Shown: one piece after another, positions 55,056-63,115 of the stretch
Numbering within the stretch: position 1 is the stretch's first letter
Layout: each line of letters begins with the position of its first letter
From: SB25 sp029560875
GTDB lineage: Bacteria; Bacteroidota; Bacteroidia; Bacteroidales; Tenuifilaceae
Assembly (NCBI GenBank): GCA_035388225.1
Contig: DAOOPM010000009.1
Coordinates: forward strand, 1-64,000
Length of the DNA: 64,000 bases
Reading direction: 5' to 3'
Made by a program: the position numbers and the translations under genes
Notes under the pieces: generated by a model
Databases searched by the model: none
Seen by the model: the letters and a program-made list of their open reading frames with translations, nothing else
What the model was told of the DNA's origin: nothing

Positions 55056-56213
55056 GTGAAACGAAAAAGAGCATTAATAACAGGGATCACAGGGCAGGAC
55101 GGTTCATATTTAGCCGATTTTCTCCTTAATAAGGGGTATGATGTTTGGGGGATGAAACGAAGAAGTTCTTTGTTTAATACTTCTCGTATAGATCATTTAT
55201 TTGTTAATGATAGAGACGAAGAGTCTCCTAGTTTTAGATATTTTTATGGAGATTTGTCTGATTCTAGTAACATTATTAAGTATATACAAGAGATACAGCC
55301 AGATGAGGTTTATAATCTAGCAGCGATGAGCCATGTTAAGGTTAGTTTTGACACTCCTGAATACACAGCGAATGCAGATGGTATCGGAATGCTTAGAATT
55401 TTAGAGGCAGTTAAAATACTTGGGCTAACCCATAAAACAAGAATATACCAAGCATCAACTTCTGAGTTGTATGGAAAGGTTCAGGAAATACCACAAACAG
55501 AAAAAACTCCGTTTTACCCTCGAAGCCCTTACGGTGTTGCAAAACTTTATGCGTATTGGATAGCTGTTAATTATCGAGAGGCGTACGAGATGTTTGTATG
55601 TAATGGCATTCTTTTTAATCATGAATCTCCAGTGAGGGGGGAGACTTTTGTTACGAGAAAAATTACACGAGCAGCGGCAAATATTGCTTTAGGAGTTCAG
55701 CATCATTTGTACTTAGGAAATTTAGGAGCGAAAAGGGATTGGGGACACGCTAAAGATTATGTTGAGGCTATGTGGCTAATGCTACAACAAGCCCAGGCTG
55801 ATGATTATGTTGTTGCAACAGGGAAGGCTACAAGCGTTAGAGATTTCACAAGAATGGCATTTGATTTCTTTGGTATAAATCTCTGTTTTAAAGGCGATGG
55901 TGTAGATGAAGTTGGCTATATTGAAAATATTGATGAGGAATTGTTTAAACAAAAAATAGGAAAAATTCCAGAGTATTTGAGAATAGGACAAGATATTGTT
56001 CGTGTTGACCCTTTTTATTTTAGACCAACTGAAGTCGATTTTTTACTTGGAGATGCTACAAAAGCAAACCAAAAATTAGGATGGCAGCCGAAGTATACTG
56101 TTGATATGCTTGTTAATGAAATGATGGATTCAGATATAAAACTAATGAAAAGACAGCACTACCTAAGAAGTGGCGGTTTTGAGGTAAACCAACAAGTTGA
56201 AGATATAATATAA
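55056..56213 (+). CDS. gmd: GDP-mannose 4,6-dehydratase
   Basis: A 385-residue enzyme that converts GDP-mannose to GDP-4-keto-6-deoxy-mannose. TGITGQDGSYLADFLLNKGY, the MKRRSSLFNTSRIDHLF loop, NLAAMSHVKVSFDTPEYTA and ASTSELYGKVQEIPQTEKTP with SPYGVAKLYAYWIAVNYREA are diagnostic; HESPVRGETFVTRKITRA completes the Gmd pattern. It starts with GTG at 55056. It heads a tightly packed sugar operon (6 bp to the next gene). Its product is the branch point for fucose, rhamnose, perosamine or colitose; the neighbours favour an amino sugar. Confidence 0.93.
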   Translation: MKRKRALITGITGQDGSYLADFLLNKGYDVWGMKRRSSLFNTSRIDHLFVNDRDEESPSFRYFYGDLSDSSNIIKYIQEIQPDEVYNLAAMSHVKVSFDTPEYTANADGIGMLRILEAVKILGLTHKTRIYQASTSELYGKVQEIPQTEKTPFYPRSPYGVAKLYAYWIAVNYREAYEMFVCNGILFNHESPVRGETFVTRKITRAAANIALGVQHHLYLGNLGAKRDWGHAKDYVEAMWLMLQQAQADDYVVATGKATSVRDFTRMAFDFFGINLCFKGDGVDEVGYIENIDEELFKQKIGKIPEYLRIGQDIVRVDPFYFRPTEVDFLLGDATKANQKLGWQPKYTVDMLVNEMMDSDIKLMKRQHYLRSGGFEVNQQVEDII

Positions 56214-56218
56214 ATGAT

Positions 56219-56749
56219 ATGGGATATAGCGATTTTGAAATTATTAAGTCTGAAGTTTTTTCTGATGTTATTGTGATTAAACCTTCAATATCAGAAGACT
56301 TACGTGGAAATATTTATACTTCTTTTAATAAGGAGTTTTATGATAAAATTTTACCTTCTGGTTTGGAGTTTATTCACGATAAGTTTGCAGAAAGCAAACA
56401 TAATGTTTTAAGAGGATTACATGGTGACACTAAAACATGGAAATTAGTTTCGTGCGTTTGGGGAGAACTTTATGAAGTTGTTGTAGATATGAGACCAGAA
56501 TCACCGTCATACAAGAGATGGGAGTCTTTTAAATTATCATCAAATGATTATAGTCAGGTATTAATTCCTCCACGTTTTGTTAATGGCTACTATGTATTAT
56601 CTGAAAAGGCCGTGTTTCATTATAAATTAGCTTATTCTGGGGATTATATTGATGCGAATGAGCAAATGACTTTTTTATGGAACGATCCGCAATTCGGTAT
56701 TAAATGGCCATGTACAGAGCCTATATTGCAAGACAGAGATAAAAAGTAA
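56219..56749 (+). CDS. RmlC-like cupin sugar 3,5-epimerase, probably acting on a GDP-sugar
   Basis: A 176-residue cupin of the dTDP-4-dehydrorhamnose 3,5-epimerase family. VLRGLHGDTKTWKLVSCVWG holds the catalytic-His motif (RGLH), and AVFHYKL the Tyr region. It differs from RmlC by RGLHGD in place of RGLHYQ and FVNGYYVLS where RmlC has FAHGF. There is no rmlA, rmlB or rmlD here, and the gene sits between gmd and an aminotransferase, so its substrate is more likely GDP-4-keto-6-deoxymannose than a dTDP-sugar. RmlC relatives acting on GDP-heptoses are known from Campylobacter. The substrate is inference. Confidence 0.75.
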   Translation: MGYSDFEIIKSEVFSDVIVIKPSISEDLRGNIYTSFNKEFYDKILPSGLEFIHDKFAESKHNVLRGLHGDTKTWKLVSCVWGELYEVVVDMRPESPSYKRWESFKLSSNDYSQVLIPPRFVNGYYVLSEKAVFHYKLAYSGDYIDANEQMTFLWNDPQFGIKWPCTEPILQDRDKK

Positions 56750-56753
56750 TATT

Positions 56754-57941
56754 ATGAAAATAAATAAAAGTAATATGAATTTGGCTATAAATGGAGGAAG
56801 TCCAATAAGCAAAGAGCCAATAATTATTCATAAACCATTTCTCCAAGAGGACGATTTTGCAGCAGTGGATACTGCACTGCGAACAACATTTGTATCGGGA
56901 GATGGTCCTGCCTGTCGTGAATTCGAGAAATTATTATCGGATTACCTGGGAGTTAAATATGTTTTATTTGTGAACTCCGCAACAAGCGCTTTGGAGTTAG
57001 CATTTAGAGTTAAGAATTTCCCCTCGGGCTCTGAGGTGATTGTACCTAATTTTACTTACACCTCCACGGCAATTGCTGCTATGTATAATGGATTAAAAAT
57101 TGTGCTAGCAGATGTATATCCCGATAATGGAAGTTTAGATGTTGGTAAACTAGAATCTTACATTACGCCAAAAACTGTTGCAATTGCTGCTGTTGATTAT
57201 GCAGGAATACCTGCTGAGATGGACGAAATTATGTCCATTGCAAATAAGCATAACTTATATGTTGTGCACGATACAGCACAATCCATAGGATCTGTATACA
57301 AAGGGAAAAAAACAGGAAATCAGGGGCATGTTTCAACTTTTAGTTTTCATGGAACGAAGAACTTAACAACTGGAGAAGGAGGTGCCTTGGTTACTAATGA
57401 TGATGCTATTGCTGAAAGAGTTAAAGTTTTAAGGGAAAAGGGAACCGACAAGTATTCGTTTCTTACTGATAATAAAACTCGAGGATATTATGAATACGTT
57501 GATATAGGAAACTCTTATGTTCAATCTAATATTAATGGTGCTTTGGGTGTTACACAGTTAAAGAAGTTGGATTGGATGAACGAAGAAAGACGAAAAATTG
57601 CAGAGTACTACATAAAAGAATTATCGAATATTGACGGACTCAATTTCTTAAGAATTACAGCAGGAGCAAAACATAACTGGCATCTGTTTGGCATTCTAGT
57701 TCAGCCAGAAGATAAGTATTGGATTATGGATGCATTAAGGGCAGAGGGTGTAATGGCTAATGTGCATTATACACCATTGCACAGGAATAAATTTTATTCG
57801 AACCTTGGTACAGACCAAGAATTTACTGGTACTATGAGTTTTTTTAATCAGTTGCTGAGGTTGCCAATTTATCCTTCTTTAACTAGTGATGAGATTAAGA
57901 ATGTAGTTAACGCTGCAAGAAAAGTGTTTGGTGTATTATGA
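56754..57941 (+). CDS. DegT/DnrJ/EryC1 family sugar aminotransferase
   Basis: A 395-residue PLP-dependent enzyme. Visible parts are NSATSALELAFRVKNFPSG, NFTYTSTAIAAMYNGLKIVL, VVHDTAQSIGSVYKGKKTGN and the Schiff-base Lys in FSFHGTKNLTTGEGGALV. With Gmd upstream it may make a 4-amino-4,6-dideoxy sugar such as perosamine or, after the epimerase, an isomer of it. A second ATG at 56775 (MNLAINGG) fits the family start well and could be the true one. ATGA overlap with the next gene. Confidence 0.88.
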   Translation: MKINKSNMNLAINGGSPISKEPIIIHKPFLQEDDFAAVDTALRTTFVSGDGPACREFEKLLSDYLGVKYVLFVNSATSALELAFRVKNFPSGSEVIVPNFTYTSTAIAAMYNGLKIVLADVYPDNGSLDVGKLESYITPKTVAIAAVDYAGIPAEMDEIMSIANKHNLYVVHDTAQSIGSVYKGKKTGNQGHVSTFSFHGTKNLTTGEGGALVTNDDAIAERVKVLREKGTDKYSFLTDNKTRGYYEYVDIGNSYVQSNINGALGVTQLKKLDWMNEERRKIAEYYIKELSNIDGLNFLRITAGAKHNWHLFGILVQPEDKYWIMDALRAEGVMANVHYTPLHRNKFYSNLGTDQEFTGTMSFFNQLLRLPIYPSLTSDEIKNVVNAARKVFGVL

Positions 57942-58504
57942 TAAAAGATATATTTATTTTAATAGAGAACCATATTTGGAATTTACGATGCAGATATAAT
58001 TACTGGATGCATGGGGCGTATGGTTTAACCCGAACAATAGAGAAAATGCCATTTCGCTTTGTTGTAAAGTATTTTAGAAAATACGGAGCTACTGTTGGTG
58101 AAAACGTTATTATTGACTCAGGATTTAAAATACATCGACCGAGTTCTGGATTACCATTGAAAAATCTTGTTATTGGAGACAGTGTTTATATAGGGCACAG
58201 AGTACTTTTTGATTTAACAGAAAAAATAACTTTTGAGAATAATACCGCAATGGGAGCCGATTGCCAAATATGGACACATGTAGGTAACTATAAAGAAAAC
58301 TTGAGAGACAAAAATGACTATAAAGAAAAAATTGCTCCTGTTATATTAAGGTCGGGAGTTGTAGTATATTCTTGTTCTGTGTTAAACCCGGGAACCGATA
58401 TAGGAGAAAAATCTAGAATCTTTGGATTAAGCATGGTTGGAGGAGCAATTCCCGGCAGTGAAGTATGGGGTGGTATTCCTGCAAAGTACATAAAGAGTAT
58501 ATAG
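57938..58504 (+). CDS. Hexapeptide-repeat acyltransferase
   Basis: A 188-residue left-handed beta-helix transferase. The N-terminal 50 residues are helical; then come hexapeptide turns (VGENVIIDSGFKIHRPSSG, LVIGDSVYIGHRVLFDLTEK), a catalytic-type His (IWTHVGNY) and the end GGIPAKYIKS. It overlaps the aminotransferase stop by ATGA, so it may acetylate the amino sugar made by that enzyme; O-acetylation of the polymer is the alternative. Confidence 0.82.
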   Translation: MIKDIFILIENHIWNLRCRYNYWMHGAYGLTRTIEKMPFRFVVKYFRKYGATVGENVIIDSGFKIHRPSSGLPLKNLVIGDSVYIGHRVLFDLTEKITFENNTAMGADCQIWTHVGNYKENLRDKNDYKEKIAPVILRSGVVVYSCSVLNPGTDIGEKSRIFGLSMVGGAIPGSEVWGGIPAKYIKSI

Positions 58505-58531
58505 TAGATCATAAAACTAATATTTTTCTTA

Positions 58532-59959
58532 TTGAAAAGCAAAACTGCAATAGCGACTTTCTGGAGTTTATCAGACACATTTACAAATTTTGTTTTAAAG
58601 TTTTTTTTTGCAATTGCAATTACTAGGCTTTTAACACCTCGAGATTATGGATTAGTTGCCTATACTAGTTTGTTTATTGGAGTAGCAACTTGGCTTTCTG
58701 ATTGGGGCTTTGGTACATCCCTGATCCAAAAGAAAGATGCAAATAATTTGGACTTTTCTACAGGATATTTTTTTAATATTACAATAAGCATCTTTTTCTT
58801 CTCATTATACTATTCCTTTGCGCCATTTGTCTCAAGAATTTTCAATGAACCAGAACTTAAAGATATTCTAAGAGTAGTAAGCCTAACGTTAATTTTAAAT
58901 GCATTATGCTATATACATCAAATTAAATTAATTAAAGGCGTTGATTTTAAGGGACTTACTGTTATTAATTTATTGTCATCGATACTTAGTGGGATAATAG
59001 GGCTAGGTTTGGCTTATTGTGGTTTTCATTATTGGGCATTAATATTTCAGTCATTGGTTGGATACTTATTTAGAATGCTAGGATTATGGTACTTGGTAAG
59101 GTGGATGCCTATTTTTAAATTTAGTTTGTTGTCATTTAAAGAACAATTTAACTTTGGATTAAAAGTGTTTATTCAAGGTTTACTAGATAGTATTTTTAAG
59201 GAAATTCATTCTTTGATAATTGGCAAAACATATCAAACAGAGGCTCTTGGTAATTATTCTAGGGGTCAACGTTTTTACAACTTATTTGTTGTTCAGACAG
59301 GAATTTCTGTAAATAGAGTCCTTTATCCCACAATGGTTTCCAAAAATTTAAATCATGAGGTTCATAAGGAGATGTATTTTAAGACCTATAGATTACTTTT
59401 TTTTATGATGGCGCCATTAAGTTTATTCTTGATTTTATTTTCGAAACAAATAATTCTTGTTTTGCTGACGGATAAATGGATATTAGCATCACCTTATATG
59501 CAACTTTATTGTATCGCTGGTTTTATCTTTTTACTCACATACTTTAATTCATCTTCAATTCTTTCAAATAATCGTTCATCTTTATTTTTATATATAGATT
59601 TATTTCAAAAAGCCCTTATTGGGATAGCCCTTATTATAACTTATAGAATGGGTATTAGATCTATTATTATAGGATGGCTGGTTGCTTATTACATTTATTT
59701 TATCTTTTATGAGATCATTATGTATCGATTAGGATATTATAGTTTTAGTAAATATAAAGAAATGATTCTTATACTTATATGTCTTTTGCCTATGATTGGA
59801 TTTTATAAATTGTCAGTTATTTTTATTTCGAATACTTATATTTTATTGGGCACAAATATATTAATACTTCCTATTTTATATTTATTATTAAGTTATCTAT
59901 TAAAGATAAAGTCTTTAATAGATATGAGGGATATATTATTTCCAATTTTAAAGAAATGA
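58532..59959 (+). CDS. wzx: Polysaccharide repeat-unit flippase, Wzx type
   Basis: A 475-residue membrane protein with about 12-14 helices. The opening ATFWSLSDTFTNFVLKFFFA, AITRLLTPRDYGLVAYTSLF and WLSDWGFGTSLIQKKDANNL is that of the PST/MOP flippases. It moves undecaprenyl-linked repeat units across the inner membrane. The start is a TTG (58532) because it gives the conserved opening. The last codons overlap the next gene (ATGA). The gene is strongly AT-rich. Confidence 0.9.
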   Translation: MKSKTAIATFWSLSDTFTNFVLKFFFAIAITRLLTPRDYGLVAYTSLFIGVATWLSDWGFGTSLIQKKDANNLDFSTGYFFNITISIFFFSLYYSFAPFVSRIFNEPELKDILRVVSLTLILNALCYIHQIKLIKGVDFKGLTVINLLSSILSGIIGLGLAYCGFHYWALIFQSLVGYLFRMLGLWYLVRWMPIFKFSLLSFKEQFNFGLKVFIQGLLDSIFKEIHSLIIGKTYQTEALGNYSRGQRFYNLFVVQTGISVNRVLYPTMVSKNLNHEVHKEMYFKTYRLLFFMMAPLSLFLILFSKQIILVLLTDKWILASPYMQLYCIAGFIFLLTYFNSSSILSNNRSSLFLYIDLFQKALIGIALIITYRMGIRSIIIGWLVAYYIYFIFYEIIMYRLGYYSFSKYKEMILILICLLPMIGFYKLSVIFISNTYILLGTNILILPILYLLLSYLLKIKSLIDMRDILFPILKK

Positions 59960-60624
59960 GAAACTTGCGATTGATATCTATAGCGAAACGCTTATCAATA
60001 ATTAAAACCATAAGGTTTAATTTTCATTATCTGAGGCTGAGGGATGCAATTAAAATTCCAATATTTATTTCTCGAACAGTTAAGATAATAAATCTTAAGG
60101 GAGAGGTTATTTTGGATTCTGAAAATATTAAGACTGGAATGATTCTAATCGGTTTTGGAAATATACCGATTTTTGATTACTCAAAAAGCCGGAGTATTTG
60201 GAATAACTTAGGTATAGTTACTTTTAAAGGCAAAGCAAGTATAGGGCATGGTTCTAAAATTGGATGTAGAGGAAAGCTTAAGATAGGTAAAAACTTTCAA
60301 GTCACAGCGGAGTCCTCTATCTTATGCAATTATGCAATTAATTTTAATGATGATGTTTTACTTTCTTGGCAGATTCAAATAATGGATACAGATTTCCATA
60401 AAGTATATTCTAATAATATTCTGAAAAATCAAGATTCTGCTATTTTTATAGGAAGCCATACTTGGATCGGGAGTCGAGTTATAATTAATAAGGGTGTTGT
60501 ATTGCCTGACAATACAGTTGTTGCGTCAGGATCAGTTGTTACTAAATCCTTTTATGAAAGCAATATTTTGATTGGAGGTGTTCCTGCTAACATTTTACAG
60601 AAAAATATTACTTGGGAAAAATAG
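59956..60624 (+). CDS. Hexapeptide-repeat acyltransferase (second)
   Basis: A 222-residue protein. After a basic helical start there are hexapeptide strands (VTFKGKASIGHGSKIGCRGK, LKIGKNFQVTAESSILCNYA), an insertion with IQIMDTDFHKVYSNNILK and the typical turn AIFIGSHTWIGSRVIINKGV, VVASGSVVTKSFYES, GGVPANIL. It is of the WcaF/CapG-like acetyltransferase type and likely decorates the polymer. It overlaps the flippase gene by 4 bp. Confidence 0.8.
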   Translation: MRNLRLISIAKRLSIIKTIRFNFHYLRLRDAIKIPIFISRTVKIINLKGEVILDSENIKTGMILIGFGNIPIFDYSKSRSIWNNLGIVTFKGKASIGHGSKIGCRGKLKIGKNFQVTAESSILCNYAINFNDDVLLSWQIQIMDTDFHKVYSNNILKNQDSAIFIGSHTWIGSRVIINKGVVLPDNTVVASGSVVTKSFYESNILIGGVPANILQKNITWEK

Positions 60625-60647
60625 TTTTTATTTTAAAATAATTGTAA

Positions 60648-61691
60648 GTGAAAGCATTACTTTTTGTTCCAAAATCCTATTCGCTGGCTGAAATGCTTTT
60701 TGATGGTTTTAGTGAGAATGGATGGGATGTTAAGATTATTGATTACAAAGAATTATTGTCGAAATGGAAAAATAGGCTGTACGAGCGAACTTCTGGTCTT
60801 CCAAATCGAATTACGAAATATTGGAAACTAGAATATTATAACGAGGTAAATCGACAGTATATTGCTTTAGTCAAGGCAGAAAAACCCGATTTAGTATTTA
60901 TTTACAACAATCAGTTTATTTTTCCGGAAACTTTGGAGGAAATAGGTAAGGAATCTAAAATTGCATTTTTTTTGGGCGATAATCCCTTGTGGAGTAAAAC
61001 TTTTGATTACAATTTGCGTATTCTTGAGTATTCTAGTTATACCATTTGCCCTGATAGCCATTGGCAATACGAACTCTCTTCAATCGGGATTCCTAACACT
61101 GTAATTGACCACATCGGTTGTTCTTCCAAACTGTTTTATCCTATTAAAAACATTCCCAACAAAGTTAAACAGCAATATGAATGTGATGTGCTATTTATTG
61201 GAAGAACCTATAGCGACTCTTCTGGTTATAAACGAGCAATGTTCCTGAATAGCTTTGAAGGCATGAATATGAGAGTGTATGGAACCTGCGAGTGGAATAA
61301 GTGGCTACCCTATTTCCCCAACCTTCATAAGCATTTTTACTTAATGAATGCAAGAATCCCCAATGACGAACTAAACATGGCTATTAACTGTTGTAAAGTT
61401 TACCCAATTGATCAGAATGCGGGAATTGTAAACGGAATTCACCTGAGAGTGTTCGAGGTGATTGCTGCAGGAGCTTTACCTGTAATGGAATGGAGAAAAG
61501 ACATTGACACTATTTTTGGCGAATTACTGCCAGTTATTAAAGAATACAATTCTGCAAGAGAAATTGTAAAGTATTATTTAGATAACGAAATAGAGAGATT
61601 ACGCATTACTGATGAGTTAAAAAAACATATTGAAAAGCGATATACACCAACACTTTTTGTTAGAAGAATCATTGATGGTATTTTTAAATAA
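60648..61691 (+). CDS. CgeB-like glycosyltransferase
   Basis: A 347-residue GT-B-type protein. The N-terminal half (LLFVPKSYSLAEMLFDGFSE, KPDLVFIYNNQFIFPETLEE, IAFFLGDNPLWSK) and C-terminal half (CDVLFIGRTYSDSSGYKRAM, INGIHLRVFEVIAAG-like and LPVMEWRKDIDTIFGE) correspond to the CgeB/DUF3880-type transferases. Donor and acceptor unknown; it should add one sugar of the repeat unit. GTG start (60648). Codon use is less AT-rich than its neighbours. Confidence 0.78.
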   Translation: MKALLFVPKSYSLAEMLFDGFSENGWDVKIIDYKELLSKWKNRLYERTSGLPNRITKYWKLEYYNEVNRQYIALVKAEKPDLVFIYNNQFIFPETLEEIGKESKIAFFLGDNPLWSKTFDYNLRILEYSSYTICPDSHWQYELSSIGIPNTVIDHIGCSSKLFYPIKNIPNKVKQQYECDVLFIGRTYSDSSGYKRAMFLNSFEGMNMRVYGTCEWNKWLPYFPNLHKHFYLMNARIPNDELNMAINCCKVYPIDQNAGIVNGIHLRVFEVIAAGALPVMEWRKDIDTIFGELLPVIKEYNSAREIVKYYLDNEIERLRITDELKKHIEKRYTPTLFVRRIIDGIFK

Positions 61692-61705
61692 TTAATATAG
61701 GTCTA

Positions 61706-63115
61706 ATGAGATTTATAGAGGAATTGAAGTTTATTGGATTATTTATAATTAGTATTGTAATTCAGTATTTTTTCCCGACTGTAATTTCTCAGGTTTATTT
61801 TGGCATTTTGCTAATCTTATTTTTAATTTCAAAACTAGATTTTTCATACTTCTGGGTAATTTTTTTCTGGCTTTTGTTTACCTCACCAGGCTATCTATTT
61901 TACGACCTAGGTATATATAAATTACCCACACTATCTATCCCGGGGATGGGGCGAGAAATTTTTTATGGCGAGATATTTACAATTCTATTAATTATAAAAA
62001 TTATTTTCCAATCTGTAAAGAACCGTAGAATATTCTATAGCTCCCCGTTGCTTGGAATAATTATATATGCAATAATACTTCTTATTGTTGGCTTATTTTC
62101 TGGGTCATCTATATTAACCGTATTAAAATCAATACGATTTTTCATCCCTTTGTTATTACTCTTGTTTATTCCTCGTATTGTCCCTTATTCTAGATTTCTA
62201 CCCATGGTACAATTAATGTTTGTGAGTGTGTTTGTTTTAGTATTTGCTCAGATGTATAGTATTGTTATGGGAGAACCTTTAGCTGCAGTGTTGGGAGAAA
62301 CACAAATGATGTTTTCGGGTGTTGAATTAGATGACAAATCTCGCGTTTTTGATGTAACACAAGGCGCTGTACGCGTAATATTTGGGGCGTATTTGTTATA
62401 TATTAGTTTATTATTTAGTTTTATTCTTTTACTAGACAAAAATCATAGTTATAAATCAAAATATTTTATTATAATAACGTTTTTATCCGCATTTAGTATA
62501 TTCATGAGCGCAACTCGAGGTTGGATTATTGCAATTGTATTTATCATTTTTGGATTTTCACTTATAGCGTTTAAAAAATTTAGTAAATCATTACTTATAG
62601 GGGTAATGTTTTTTTTTGTTTTATTATTAATTCCTAAAATCAATATGCAAATATCAAATGCATATGAAAGAACTCTAACTATAGAGTCCCTTATTGAAGG
62701 TGATTTAACCGCTGATGGTACACTTAGTAGATTGACGGAGAGAGGGCCTAAAGTAATGGAAAAGTTTTATGAGAGGCCTATTTTTGGTTTTGGTTTTTCG
62801 GAGGAATACTATGAATTTCAGGATGTGCATGTGGGAAACCAGACATTGCTATTAAATGGAGGTATTCTAGGCTATATCTTATATCTTTTTTTTATTTTTT
62901 ATCTTTTATATAAATTATATAAATTTTACGACATTTTTAATGATAAGTCATTTATTATTATGATATTTGGAGTAATTGGCATATTTATCGTGCATAGTTC
63001 CTCTACTATGGTTTTTGGTTATTCTCTTAGGGTTGAAACAGCAATTTCGTTATCAATTCTCTTTTTTATGTCAGATTATTTATTATATAAAAATCAGCAA
63101 TTATACAGGAAATGA
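61706..63115 (+). CDS. wzy: O-antigen/capsule polymerase, Wzy/O-antigen ligase family
   Basis: A 469-residue membrane protein with about 11-12 helices. It has a large periplasmic loop after the middle (about 320-395; RLTERGPKVMEKFYERPIFG, FGFSEEYYEFQDVHVGNQTL), with the GxG and His/Asn pattern of the Wzy_C/O-antigen ligase superfamily. It joins repeat units at the periplasmic side. The TRGW motif (SATRGWIIAIVF, about 271) is typical. It is the only such gene here and so the probable Wzy. ATGA overlap with the next gene. Confidence 0.85.
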   Translation: MRFIEELKFIGLFIISIVIQYFFPTVISQVYFGILLILFLISKLDFSYFWVIFFWLLFTSPGYLFYDLGIYKLPTLSIPGMGREIFYGEIFTILLIIKIIFQSVKNRRIFYSSPLLGIIIYAIILLIVGLFSGSSILTVLKSIRFFIPLLLLLFIPRIVPYSRFLPMVQLMFVSVFVLVFAQMYSIVMGEPLAAVLGETQMMFSGVELDDKSRVFDVTQGAVRVIFGAYLLYISLLFSFILLLDKNHSYKSKYFIIITFLSAFSIFMSATRGWIIAIVFIIFGFSLIAFKKFSKSLLIGVMFFFVLLLIPKINMQISNAYERTLTIESLIEGDLTADGTLSRLTERGPKVMEKFYERPIFGFGFSEEYYEFQDVHVGNQTLLLNGGILGYILYLFFIFYLLYKLYKFYDIFNDKSFIIMIFGVIGIFIVHSSSTMVFGYSLRVETAISLSILFFMSDYLLYKNQQLYRK

